DNA from: a virus
Strand: one strand, 5' to 3'
Virus record (IMG/VR): IMGVR_UViG_3300042898_000010
Location: 1-22,795 of that record
Length of the DNA: 22,795 nt
Under the pieces are notes generated by a model, which saw only the letters and a program-made list of their open reading frames with translations, was not told the origin of the DNA and did not search any database. The position numbers and the translations under genes were made by a program. Of this stretch, positions 7,663-15,384 are shown in pieces. Position 1 is the stretch's first letter. Each line of letters opens with the position of its first letter.

Positions 7663-8007
7663 ATGGGAATCAAACGGTATGAAAACATCACAGTCAACAA
7701 TTTGACCTTTGGTCAATCTGACTTTGGTGAGCAAAGCACAACCCAGACTACATGGTTTGGGACACGTGCGCTTGTTGGTGATGTTGCCAACAGTGTAAAA
7801 ATTGCTGATAAATACCGTTTGTATCAGGACTTAGTGAATTTCACTTTGAACTACACGCCAAACATGAAGACTATGGTTGATAGCCAGAACCTCTATTCGA
7901 TTACATGGCGCAATGCAAACTGGCGCATTACTGATGCAAGAGAATCTAACGACCGGATGCATGTAACCTTTATGTGCTACCGTTCTGACCCAGTTACGGC
8001 GGTTTAA
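7663..8007 (+). CDS. Head-tail joining / head closure protein
   Basis: A 114-aa beta-rich protein. The C-terminal half shows a pattern typical of the phage head-tail joining family (PF05521, SPP1 gp16-like): YSITWRNANWRITDARE followed by a strand ending in MCYR. It would seal the connector and provide the docking face for the tail. Its ATG lies two bases after the connector stop and its stop abuts the next ATG, consistent with coupled translation. Size and order support the call; sequence evidence alone is moderate. Confidence 0.7.
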   Translation: MGIKRYENITVNNLTFGQSDFGEQSTTQTTWFGTRALVGDVANSVKIADKYRLYQDLVNFTLNYTPNMKTMVDSQNLYSITWRNANWRITDARESNDRMHVTFMCYRSDPVTAV

Positions 8008-8430
8008 ATGGCTACACAGAACAATGTCGTTATTTACGGAAAAGCCATTGAGTACCAATTAGCTAGTATTGTTACGCCTGTGCCTGTGTATGCTGCGTTT
8101 AATCGTAATTTTGCTACTCAGTCTAAGTTTATTACTTGGATGCTGAGAAATGTCCACCAACCTGTTTATACGGGCCAGACGCAATCTAATAAGGGCATTG
8201 ACCGCCCTATTTTTCAGATTTCTATTTTCACTCAGAACATAGAAGAGGGCTTTGCAATATCGAATCAGATATTACAATCGTTGCATGGTTATAGCGGTAT
8301 GTTTGGGAATCCATCAAGCGGGGGGTTTTATATCTCCAAGGCTGATGTGTATTGGCTTTACAACAGTTATAACAATGAAGAAAATATGGCGCAAATCTTT
8401 TTAGATTGCACTTTAGACATCCCAACATAA
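8008..8430 (+). CDS. Tail terminator / tail completion protein (probable)
   Basis: A 140-aa protein immediately before the tail tube genes, where HK97- and lambda-like phages encode the tail terminator (gpU or HK97 gp9 role). That ring caps the finished tube and joins it to the head. The central IFQISIFTQNIEEGFAIS region followed by a helix and ending in a strand (IFLDCTLDIPT) fits the DUF3168/terminator fold. The start directly follows the preceding stop. I do not see a diagnostic motif, so position carries much of the weight. Confidence 0.6.
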   Translation: MATQNNVVIYGKAIEYQLASIVTPVPVYAAFNRNFATQSKFITWMLRNVHQPVYTGQTQSNKGIDRPIFQISIFTQNIEEGFAISNQILQSLHGYSGMFGNPSSGGFYISKADVYWLYNSYNNEENMAQIFLDCTLDIPT

Positions 8431-8463
8431 GACAGTTTATTAACTCTTTGAAGGAAACTCAAA

Positions 8464-8961
8464 ATGGCTTTACCAAATAAAATTTTGCCGGGTTTTAGTG
8501 CTGCGCTATATGCTCAACCGGGAACAACTCCAACTCCATTGACATTGACTCAATTGTCTTTGGTCGCCAGCGTTGCACCACTTGCCATTTCTGGCAATCT
8601 GGTTCAAGTTGAAGCTGTACCAGCTTTTGGTCAGGATGATGCAGTAGCTAACTTTTCAGTCGCTGGTTCACGCCAATCTGACAAGATTCCTACTCAGTCA
8701 GCACCTACATCAATGACGATTACTGCTGCTTGGAACCCCGGCGATGCAGTGATTAACACATTGCTGCGTACAGATGCCTACTCTGGCGTGGTTGACCGCA
8801 CCTTTGTGATTAGCGCAACTGAAGGCGCAAACATTGTGTATTACGCTTTTGTTGGTCGCGTGTCTCAATTCCAAATTGATGCTGCACCCGGCGCTGAAGC
8901 TAAATGCACATTTACAGTTCATCCTCGCGGCAACCTGTTCGGTTGGTGCAACAACGCTTAA
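8464..8961 (+). CDS. Tail tube (major tail) protein 1
   Basis: A 165-aa protein placed between tail terminator and tail chaperone, the standard site of the major tail protein whose hexamer rings form the tube. It begins with LPGFSAALY and has two strongly conserved blocks shared with the next gene: VEAVPAFGQDDAVANF to SMTIT (about 50-83) and GRVSQFQIDAAPGAEAK near 124-140, then HPRGN. AAGGAAAC precedes the ATG. The tube role is inferred from context, size and beta-rich composition; no searchable motif was tested. It could also be a tube-associated decoration subunit, with gene 2 the actual tube, or both may build a mixed tube. Confidence 0.75.
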   Translation: MALPNKILPGFSAALYAQPGTTPTPLTLTQLSLVASVAPLAISGNLVQVEAVPAFGQDDAVANFSVAGSRQSDKIPTQSAPTSMTITAAWNPGDAVINTLLRTDAYSGVVDRTFVISATEGANIVYYAFVGRVSQFQIDAAPGAEAKCTFTVHPRGNLFGWCNNA

Positions 8962-8973
8962 AGGAGCATCAAA

Positions 8974-9495
8974 ATGGCAATTCCTAGTTTAGTTCTACCC
9001 GGCTTTAGTGCCGCGCTATGGATGCAAAATAGCGCCACTCCTACGCCACTTACTCCTTCTAACCTTTCTGTTTGGGCGGCTCAAGTAGCAACCATTTGCG
9101 GTACTGCTGTTGGCGGTACAGGCGCTTCTGGTCAACAATTAAATGTGGAAGCAGTTCCCGCATTTGGTCAAGACGATGCTGTTGCCAACTTTATGGTTGC
9201 TGGCTCACGCCAATCGGACAAAATCCCAACTCAGTCTGCTCCTACCAGCATGACAATCACATCAGCTTGGAATCCTAGCGATGCCGCCCTGTTGTTGATT
9301 CGTGGTGATTCAACTAATGGCGTGACAGACCGTACTTTTGTTATTACAGCTTCTACATCTGCAACCAGCACTATTGCTTATGCATTTAATGGTCGCGTAA
9401 GTCAATTTCAAATTGATGCGGCTCCCGGTGCTGAAGCTAAGTGTACTTTCACTATTCACCCACGGGGCAACCAGTACGGTTGGTCTAACCCATGA
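8974..9495 (+). CDS. Tail tube (major tail) protein 2, paralogue
   Basis: A 173-aa close paralogue of the preceding tail protein, 12 bases downstream with a strong AAAGGAG site. The N-terminus (LPGFSAALW), the block from VEAVPAFGQDD to SMTIT, AWNP, and the C-terminal GRVSQFQIDAAPGAEAK to HPRGN are nearly identical between the two, while residues about 15-50 and 85-110 differ in sequence and length. In the 38 codons from VEAVP's Glu to the Thr of SMTIT I count one amino acid change but about 22 synonymous differences, so the pair is old and under purifying selection. Its stop overlaps the next ATG (ATGA). The function is probably the same as, or complementary to, protein 1. Confidence 0.75.
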   Translation: MAIPSLVLPGFSAALWMQNSATPTPLTPSNLSVWAAQVATICGTAVGGTGASGQQLNVEAVPAFGQDDAVANFMVAGSRQSDKIPTQSAPTSMTITSAWNPSDAALLLIRGDSTNGVTDRTFVITASTSATSTIAYAFNGRVSQFQIDAAPGAEAKCTFTIHPRGNQYGWSNP

Positions 9496-9707
9496 CCTTG
9501 ACTGAAGCTATTGAAACGCTGGCTTCTACATATGCAGACCCTGTGCTTATTGCACGGGGTTTACCCGTAGATGCACAGGAAGTTGCCACTGCTTTGGCGG
9601 CTGCTACTCCTGATACAACAGAGTTTGTCGCTCTGACACTATTGGCTCAGTTTAATCCTTATACTGCGCCAGCAACTAGAACAAAAACAGTTCAACCTAC
9701 AGAATAA
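9492..9707 (+). CDS. Small protein of unknown function after tail tube genes
   Basis: A 71-aa Ala/Thr-rich acidic protein that I do not recognise. The N-terminal half looks helical (LTEAIETLASTYADPVLIARGL) and the C-terminus is Thr/Pro-rich and probably disordered. Its ATG overlaps the stop of tail protein 2 (ATGA), so it is probably translated by coupling. It sits between tube protein and chaperone, a common place for small tail accessory genes. No function is assigned. Confidence 0.6.
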   Translation: MTLTEAIETLASTYADPVLIARGLPVDAQEVATALAAATPDTTEFVALTLLAQFNPYTAPATRTKTVQPTE

Positions 9708-9710
9708 AAC

Positions 9711-9935
9711 ATGACTACGATAATAAAAGACAACAATGACCTATTGAGTTTCCTAGTAGCCCAATCTGATTCTTCCAAGAATTGGTTTGGGTTTACTCAA
9801 CAAAGAATTACTGCAATTGCTTTGGCGCATGACATTGCCAGACATCATGCAGATAAAATGACTGCTACTCAAGTTGTCGAATATGCAATAGAGTTGAATG
9901 AAGTCATTTACCACAAGATTATTAAAGCACACTAA
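9711..9935 (+). CDS. Small helical protein of unknown function
   Basis: A 74-aa protein, not recognised. It appears almost fully alpha-helical, with a central TQQRITAIALAHDIARHHAD segment containing a His pair and a C-terminal helix VVEYAIELNEVIYHKIIKA. No membrane segment or signal peptide is seen. It starts three bases after the preceding stop and ends nine bases before the chaperone gene, inside the tail operon. It may be a tail assembly accessory factor, but that is context only. Confidence 0.6.
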   Translation: MTTIIKDNNDLLSFLVAQSDSSKNWFGFTQQRITAIALAHDIARHHADKMTATQVVEYAIELNEVIYHKIIKAH

Positions 9936-9944
9936 AGGAACGAC

Positions 9945-10409
9945 ATGACAAGACTATCTTCTGCTCTAGGCAGCACCTACGCTTCTGATTCCCTGCGAAC
10001 AAAGACTTTTGAATTGGGTGGACACACATTTAAGGTTCGTGTCCCACTGACAAGAGAGATGGAATTAATTCAAGAGCGTATAGAAATTATTGACGAATCT
10101 GAATACAAAACCAGATTTGAAAAAATGACAACCTCATTCAAGGACAGCACTGCGCTTGAAGGTATTGTCGTTACAGATGATGATGTGATTATTGAAGGCC
10201 GGTCCACACGGGAACTGGTAAGGTCCATCATGCAAATGGAAAACCGCACAGTTGAATACATCAAGTTGATTGTTCCTGAACATGACAATCTTGATGATAT
10301 TACTTACAAAGACATTGATGAAGAGTGGCCTTTCCAAGTTCAATTGGAAGTTCTGAACAAGATTTCAGAGGCCATTCAGCCGGGATATAAGGACTCCAGA
10401 AAAAACTAA
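9945..10409 (+). CDS. Tail assembly chaperone, zero-frame product (G-like)
   Basis: A 154-aa protein in the position of lambda gpG, upstream of the tape measure. It starts with AAGGAACG before the ATG. The N-terminal part has a strand-rich start (TFELGGHTFKVRVPLTRE, about 22-39) followed by charged helices, as in tail chaperones that derive from a targeting domain. The last codons read AGA AAA AAC TAA, which is an in-frame A AAA AAC slippery heptamer ending one base before the stop. The downstream -1 frame is open for 114 codons, so a fused longer product is expected. The short form would be made in excess. Role: escorting tail tube subunits and the tape measure during assembly. Confidence 0.8.
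   Translation: MTRLSSALGSTYASDSLRTKTFELGGHTFKVRVPLTREMELIQERIEIIDESEYKTRFEKMTTSFKDSTALEGIVVTDDDVIIEGRSTRELVRSIMQMENRTVEYIKLIVPEHDNLDDITYKDIDEEWPFQVQLEVLNKISEAIQPGYKDSRKN
10400..10406 (+). other. Programmed -1 ribosomal frameshift site A AAA AAC
   Basis: The heptamer AAAAAAC lies in the correct phase (A from the AGA codon, then AAA, AAC), directly before the TAA stop at 10407-10409. A one-base backward slip continues as CTA ATC AAG in a frame open to 10750. An 11-bp stem with one bulge can form at 10430-10456 (GCCA plus GAGCGTA with TATGCTC, A, TGGC, loop TATT). It begins about 23 bases after the heptamer, farther than usual for a stimulator. Frameshifting at this gene pair is conserved in lambda-like phages (lambda G/GT). 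Confidence 0.85.
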
Positions 10410-10750
10410 TCAAGGACATTCGCCTCCAAGCCAGAGCGTATATTTATGCTCATGGCGGGTGTCCTGATGAAGTTCCTACGGATGACATGCGAAATATTGA
10501 GATTATGCTGTCCGATGGCATGCTTGGAAACAAAGCTATTTTGGTAGCTTTAAGCTCCTTGACTACGGGCAATTTAAACTCGAAAATGGCTAAAACGGCA
10601 TCACCTTTCCAAATGAAAGATGTGTTGCCATCTACGCATGAATATATTGTCCCGCCGTTGAGCGAAGAAGAAAAGAAAGCAGAAGTCAATAAACGATTGA
10701 TGTCTTTCTTGAAAACTAGACCGGGTGCGGAGGAATTTTTGAAAGAGTGA
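10406..10750 (+). CDS. Tail assembly chaperone -1 frame extension (T part of GT)
   Basis: This frame has no ATG until 10487, but it is open from the slippery site, so it is read as the C-terminal part of a G-T fusion: 154 plus 114, about 268 residues. The extension begins LIKDIRLQARAYIYAHGGCPDEVP and shows helices and an acidic/basic C-terminus (LSEEEKKAEVNKRLMSF). In lambda the T part binds the tail tube protein while G binds the tape measure. A separately initiated 87-aa form from 10487 lacks a good ribosome binding site. The gene ends one base before the next ATG. Confidence 0.8.
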   Translation, partial: LIKDIRLQARAYIYAHGGCPDEVPTDDMRNIEIMLSDGMLGNKAILVALSSLTTGNLNSKMAKTASPFQMKDVLPSTHEYIVPPLSEEEKKAEVNKRLMSFLKTRPGAEEFLKE

Positions 10751-10751
10751 A

Positions 10752-11243
10752 ATGGTCTACATACCAGAAAAGCTTACCTTTGAGCTTGAAGGTTTTGCTG
10801 AGTTTGAGCAGCAGCTTAGAGAAATAGCTGACGGCTTTCGTGGTGATTTAGTAGCCCGTAATACTCTTGTCCCTGCCGCCAAGATAGCTATGGAGTCAGT
10901 TTATAACTCCGCAGTGTCTAGAGCGCCTGTAGGCGATAAGCCTAGGGACGATAAAAACCCTTTTCACATGCGAGACACCATCCGGTTGGATGCCCGTATT
11001 CCTAACGAAAAGGACAAGCGAAGCGAGTATGTCAATGAAACAGATGCAGCCATTGCTGTAGTTTCTGTCAAGAAAAGTGCTGTATCTCTTGCTCAAGAAT
11101 TTGGCACATCAAAAATACCAGCGCGTCCATTTTTGCGTATATCTTTACAGCAAGATTCTGGAACAGTGTTAGACGCTTTAAAATCACAATTGGGTAGTCG
11201 AATACCAGATTACGCAGCAAAGCTGGCTAGAAGGAAAAAATAA
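10752..11243 (+). CDS. HK97 gp10-like tail component
   Basis: A 163-aa protein with the pattern of the HK97-gp10 / putative tail-component family: an early FEQQLREIADGF segment, a helix with MESVYNSAVSRAPV, then HMRDTI, and a late EFGTSKIPARPFLR motif that is the family hallmark. In HK97-like genomes this gene lies before the tail terminator gene. Here it is between the chaperone and the tape measure. Its exact role is not settled; it is thought to act at the neck or in tail completion. The last codon's stop TAA overlaps the tape measure ATG (TAATG). Confidence 0.75.
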   Translation: MVYIPEKLTFELEGFAEFEQQLREIADGFRGDLVARNTLVPAAKIAMESVYNSAVSRAPVGDKPRDDKNPFHMRDTIRLDARIPNEKDKRSEYVNETDAAIAVVSVKKSAVSLAQEFGTSKIPARPFLRISLQQDSGTVLDALKSQLGSRIPDYAAKLARRKK

Positions 11244-13651
11244 TGGCTTCTCAAAATATTGCTAGATTGGGCGTTGTCCTTGGATTGGACACTGCTGAAT
11301 TTACCGCTTCCATTGACAAGGCAATTTCAGAAAATGCCAAGCTAAAAAATGCTATTCGCAAAGATAGCAATGCTGCTGCGGCTGAGATTGTTAATCTGAA
11401 ACATGCCACAGATGACTACGGTAAAACGCTTACCAAAGTTCAAATGATGGAGCGAGAGACAACTTCTGGGCGCTTTATGAATGCGTCTAAGGAGATGAAG
11501 CAGCAGCTTCTTGAAAGAGCTAAAGCTTATGATGCTGTTGCAACTGCAACAACAAAAGCTGTTGATGCTCAGTTTAAAATGAACGCCCAGCAGAAGATGG
11601 GTTTAACCTATCAGACAACCGACCTTGTTACTTCTCTGGCTGCTGGGCAAAATCCATTTATTGTTCTGTTGCAACAGGGTGGTCAATTAAAAGACCAGAT
11701 GGGTGGCCTTGGCAACATGTTCAAAGCCATTGGCACTATCCTAACTCCAATGCGATTGGCTATTGGCGGGGTTACCGCTGCCTTTGGTACGCTGGCTTAT
11801 GCAGCTTATGCTGGTAGAGCAGAGTTTGACAAACTAAAAGACACAATTACTTTGACAGGTAATTTTGCTGGCGTAACTACTGAAAAGTTTTATTCACTAT
11901 CTACTGAATTAAGCGGTAGGACAAACGCTTCTCTTGGAACAACAAAAGATGCTTTAAATGCTGTTCTTGCTTCTGGAAAGTTTACGGCTGCATCAATTAG
12001 TTCTGTCACTCAAGCAATTATTTCATATTCACAAATTTCTGGAATAGATGCCAAGGCTGCTGCCGACAAGTTAATGAGTGGACTAGATGGGACGGCATCT
12101 GGAGCTAGAGCTTTAAATAAGGAAATGAACTTCCTTACTCTTGAGCAATACAAACAAATTGAAGCACTTGAAAAGGCTGGAAAACTACAAGATGCGGCAA
12201 AAGTTGCCTCTATTGCTTTAAATACTCAATTGGCTGCACAGCGAAGAGAGCTTGGCTATCTTGATAAAGCATGGGAAACCACAACCAATGCGCTAAGTAA
12301 GTTTTGGAACCTGTTAAAAGAAATTGGTAAGCCAGAAACAACAGACCAAGTTATTGCCCAGCTTGATAGACAAATTCAAGCTGTACAAGCATCTGTTAGT
12401 AAAAGTACAGGTGATAGCCCGTTTGAGAAAGAACAAAGAAAACAACTTCAATTATTAAAAGACCAAAGGGAAGCAATTCTTGAAACTGAGCGTTTGAAAG
12501 CTCGTTCAGTAGCAGCTAGAGATGTTGGTGATGCCAAACAAAAAATTGAAGATAGGGCTTCTGCCGGCGGCATTGATAAAGAAAAACAAATTATTGCTGC
12601 TACTGAAAAAGCCAAAGCAAGTATCAAATACACACAAGCTCTTGCAAGTGCCAATGAAATAGGAAAAATAGAATTAGAAGCTACAAAACAAATTGAAGAA
12701 AAAAGGGCAGAATTTAAAGCTAAAAGCGAAGTAGATAAAAGAGCATTTGGCGGTCTTCTTGCAAAACAACTTGCTGCTGAAGAGCTTGATATTGAAGTAA
12801 AGAAAAACGAAAAGATTCGTTTGCTTCGTCAAAAACAAATGCTTACCACATATCAATTTGGGGTGGAGCAGCAGAAAACATTTGATGATGAGATGACTGC
12901 AGAATATCTTTTGCAGGAAAGCATTAAACAACAAATTCGAGATAAAACAAAATCTTTGGAAATGGACAAAGAAGATTTAATACTCAAGAACCGAATGATT
13001 TATGCCACTGAAAAAGAAGTACAGTTGGCTCAACTTTCATTAAAGTATCAAAGAGAAAAAGAAAAGCCATTTGCAAATATTGAGGCACTTAATCAACAAG
13101 AAGCAATTGAAAGATTTAATATAGAACTGCAAGACACAATGAAAAAGACCTCGGAAGTCTTTGACAGTGTATGGGGCAACATGGGTTCTGCTATTGATAA
13201 ATTTGTCAGAACCGGCAAGTTATCAATGAAAGATTTTGCCCGTAGTGTCATTCAAGATTTGATTGCCATCCAAATGAAGGCAGCAGCGTTGTCTTTCTTG
13301 CGGATGATGTTTGCTCCCACAATGGGTCCAACAATAGATGGAGGTGGTGCATTACCATCCAGCTTTAATCAATACTTGGCTCCTAGGGCTGCTGGTGGCC
13401 CTGTATCTGGCAACACGCCTTACCTTGTTGGTGAAAAAGGTCCAGAGTTGTTTATGCCTTCTGGTTCAGGAACAATCATTCCAAATGGCGCAACAGGTCA
13501 AATGGGTGGCGTTACCAATGTCACCAACAACTACATCAACGCTATTGATACCAAATCGTTTGAGGACCGCTTGCTTGGCAGTCATAATGCTGTTTGGGCT
13601 GCAAATCAATATGCTGGCAAATCATTAGCAGTTAACAGGGGCCGCGCATGA
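11243..13651 (+). CDS. Tail length tape measure protein (lambda gpH-like)
   Basis: An 802-aa, largely helical protein that would set tail length and pass into the cell envelope during DNA entry. Residues about 119-160 carry LTYQTTDLVTSLAAGQNPF and LLQQGGQLKDQMGGLG, a signature of lambda/P22-type tape measures (TMP_2). A hydrophobic, Ala/Gly-rich segment follows (about 165-190). Long charged coiled coils fill the middle, a lambda_C-like segment near 645-680 contains FVRTGKLSMKDFARSVIQDLI, and the C-terminus has GGPVSGNTPYLVGEKGPE, common in tape measures. At the usual 0.15 nm per residue a tail near 120 nm is predicted. A siphovirus is likely because no contractile sheath gene is seen. AAGGAAA precedes the start. 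Confidence 0.93.
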   Translation: MASQNIARLGVVLGLDTAEFTASIDKAISENAKLKNAIRKDSNAAAAEIVNLKHATDDYGKTLTKVQMMERETTSGRFMNASKEMKQQLLERAKAYDAVATATTKAVDAQFKMNAQQKMGLTYQTTDLVTSLAAGQNPFIVLLQQGGQLKDQMGGLGNMFKAIGTILTPMRLAIGGVTAAFGTLAYAAYAGRAEFDKLKDTITLTGNFAGVTTEKFYSLSTELSGRTNASLGTTKDALNAVLASGKFTAASISSVTQAIISYSQISGIDAKAAADKLMSGLDGTASGARALNKEMNFLTLEQYKQIEALEKAGKLQDAAKVASIALNTQLAAQRRELGYLDKAWETTTNALSKFWNLLKEIGKPETTDQVIAQLDRQIQAVQASVSKSTGDSPFEKEQRKQLQLLKDQREAILETERLKARSVAARDVGDAKQKIEDRASAGGIDKEKQIIAATEKAKASIKYTQALASANEIGKIELEATKQIEEKRAEFKAKSEVDKRAFGGLLAKQLAAEELDIEVKKNEKIRLLRQKQMLTTYQFGVEQQKTFDDEMTAEYLLQESIKQQIRDKTKSLEMDKEDLILKNRMIYATEKEVQLAQLSLKYQREKEKPFANIEALNQQEAIERFNIELQDTMKKTSEVFDSVWGNMGSAIDKFVRTGKLSMKDFARSVIQDLIAIQMKAAALSFLRMMFAPTMGPTIDGGGALPSSFNQYLAPRAAGGPVSGNTPYLVGEKGPELFMPSGSGTIIPNGATGQMGGVTNVTNNYINAIDTKSFEDRLLGSHNAVWAANQYAGKSLAVNRGRA

Positions 13652-14283
13652 GCTTCCAAACAATCTTTGAAATACAACAATCCATGACGGTAAACAACCG
13701 CCGTATGGTTGGTCAACAAGTGGCCCGTTCTGGCTACATTACGGTGGCTCAATACCTAACCGCAGTACCTTGGGTGTTTACCATTACTCCGCACAATTAT
13801 CTTTACTATCCACAGGTTAGGTCTGTTATTCAAGCGATTGACAACAAAGACCGTCAACTGGCGGAGAACATCTTTTTCCAAAGTTCTAACCTATCTTGGT
13901 TTATGGCTTACCAAGGCGATATACCCTCTGCCAGCTTTGCTAGTGTGGTTTTGGCTAGTACCCCATCGGCTAACACTCAAACGCTGTCTATAACCGTTCC
14001 TACGGGGTCTGGCTTCGCTTTTAAGGCTGGTGACTTTATTATGGTTGGTGGCTATACCTACAAAGTTACGGCAGATGTGGCTAGGGCAAGTACACCCGTA
14101 TCCGTGGGAATTCACCGCCCGTTAATTGGATTACCTACAAGCGGAACGCAAGTTTTTATTGGCAATGATTGCGTCATTCAAGTTGTTGCAGAAGCCTGCC
14201 CGACATATACTTTAAACCCAATGACGAACGGTGCGTTTGTTCAATGGGATGCTCCATTTGTGTTTAGGGAATACATTACATGA
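13648..14283 (+). CDS. Minor tail protein (distal tail-like, probable)
   Basis: A 211-aa beta-rich protein directly downstream of the tape measure, the place of lambda gpM or distal tail proteins. Its first third (FEIQQSMTVNNRRMVGQQ, then GYITVAQYLT) and the central SITVPTGSGFAFKAGDFIMVGG strand block look like a tail-tip ring protein, but I see no family signature that I can name with certainty. Its start overlaps the tape measure stop (ATGA) and its end overlaps the next start in the same way, so it is part of a tightly coupled tail-tip set. Confidence 0.6.
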   Translation: MSFQTIFEIQQSMTVNNRRMVGQQVARSGYITVAQYLTAVPWVFTITPHNYLYYPQVRSVIQAIDNKDRQLAENIFFQSSNLSWFMAYQGDIPSASFASVVLASTPSANTQTLSITVPTGSGFAFKAGDFIMVGGYTYKVTADVARASTPVSVGIHRPLIGLPTSGTQVFIGNDCVIQVVAEACPTYTLNPMTNGAFVQWDAPFVFREYIT

Positions 14284-14939
14284 CAACTATTAATGCGGTT
14301 ACTGGTTCGCAGATTAACCATGCAGAATTTGTAAGACTTACAGTTGGAACTGCTGCGACCGTTTATACATTTTGTAATGCGGCTGCACCTGTTACGGTTA
14401 GCGGTATTACATTTTCAAATCTTGGTGCTTTGCTTAATGTTGGTGATGTTCAGCGCGACATTAAATCTACTTCTGACGATATGACCATTCAGTTAACGGG
14501 CATTGACCCAACTAACATTGGCATTATTCTAGGCAACCAGATTAAAGGCTCATTGGTAGAGGTTTGGAGAGGTTTTCTTGATTCAAATAACCAAATCATA
14601 ACGACACCTACTACACAATTCTTTAAACGCTACCAAGGTATTATTAGCAGCGTTTCAATTACAGAAGATTTTAATTCCCAATTGAGAACCCGCATAGCAA
14701 CATGCTCTATTGCCTGTTCATCAATGAGAAGGGTTTTGGAAAACAGGTTATCTGGAATTAAAACAAATCAAAATAGTTGGCAATTGTTTTATTCTGGTGA
14801 CACATCAATGAATCGTGTTGCTCAAATTTCAAATACTTATTTTGATTTTGGTTCGCCTCCAATGATGCAAACACAAGCAAGCGAAACAACAATTACAAAA
14901 GATACGACAGTTTATGAAAACGGCAAAGTCATAGCATGA
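14280..14939 (+). CDS. Tail tip hub protein, DUF2163-like (probable)
   Basis: A 219-aa protein. The N-terminal half is beta-rich with paired strands (INHAEFVRLTVGTAATVYTF, then GDVQRDIKSTSDDMTIQLTG). The C-terminal part has MRRVLENRLSGIKTNQNSW and a YSGDTSMNRV segment. These resemble DUF2163/BR0599-type tail hub proteins found before tail-tip genes. The call is by overall look and position. It overlaps both neighbours by four bases (ATGA). The conserved Cys residues near 135-145 could be structural; unlike lambda gpL I cannot claim an iron-sulfur site. Confidence 0.55.
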   Translation: MTTINAVTGSQINHAEFVRLTVGTAATVYTFCNAAAPVTVSGITFSNLGALLNVGDVQRDIKSTSDDMTIQLTGIDPTNIGIILGNQIKGSLVEVWRGFLDSNNQIITTPTTQFFKRYQGIISSVSITEDFNSQLRTRIATCSIACSSMRRVLENRLSGIKTNQNSWQLFYSGDTSMNRVAQISNTYFDFGSPPMMQTQASETTITKDTTVYENGKVIA

Positions 14940-15382
14940 TAAGACCCGCAACAAGATACGACATACCTAGATTATTGGAAATTGTGGAAGCTTACGCTTA
15001 TGAAAACCCAATTAAAACGCTTGGCAAGCCTGATAACCACAACCCGCAGCATGTTGAACAGTTGTTGTTCAGCATCATGTTAGGAAAAGGTTTTATCTAC
15101 ATTGATAAGGATTTAAGGGGGGCCATCATTGCTGTAAAGCAAAACAATGTCTGGTGTCCTAAAGTTAAAGAATTGCATGAGCTTTTATGGTGGGTTGAGC
15201 CTGAATACAGAGATGGGACATTGGGCGGTCGATTGTGGAAAGCTTTTGACCAAACAGGAACTGAAATGTTAGAGCGTGGAGACATTGATTTCATAGTCAC
15301 ATCAATCTCTTCTAAAGGCCCGTGGATTGATTACACTAAGCGTGACTACGAAGCAGTTACAGCAAGTTTTGTGAAGGAATAA
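14936..15382 (+). CDS. GNAT-family N-acetyltransferase-like protein
   Basis: A 148-aa protein with a GNAT layout: N-terminal IRPATRYDIPRLLEIVEAY, a central strand IYIDKDLRGAIIAVKQN, then motif A, WWVEPEYRDGTLGGRLWKAF (about 85-104), which would hold the acetyl-CoA pyrophosphate. Compared with the usual RxxGxG, the first glycine is Thr95 while Gly97 and Gly98 remain, so binding may be altered. It is translationally coupled (ATGA) to the tail hub gene and lies two bases before the J-like gene, so it belongs to the tail operon. Possible roles are acetylation of a tail or host protein. The substrate is unknown; the fold could also be used structurally. Confidence 0.8.
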   Translation: MIRPATRYDIPRLLEIVEAYAYENPIKTLGKPDNHNPQHVEQLLFSIMLGKGFIYIDKDLRGAIIAVKQNNVWCPKVKELHELLWWVEPEYRDGTLGGRLWKAFDQTGTEMLERGDIDFIVTSISSKGPWIDYTKRDYEAVTASFVKE

Positions 15383-15384
15383 AG

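Noticed and set aside
10487-10750. Independent 87-aa gene starting at the ATG at 10487
   Set aside because: No good ribosome binding site, and the frame is open back to the slippery heptamer, so it is better read as the frameshift extension of the chaperone.
11231-11245. A-rich run at the end of the gp10-like gene that could fuse it to the tape measure by -1 slippage
   Set aside because: In phase it reads G AAA AAA, not a proper X XXY YYZ heptamer, and a simple TAATG stop/start overlap with a good ribosome site explains the arrangement.
12674-12934. Minus-strand frame rich in Phe, Lys and Leu inside the tape measure gene
   Set aside because: It is the complement of Lys/Glu-rich coiled-coil codons; no ribosome site and no family likeness.
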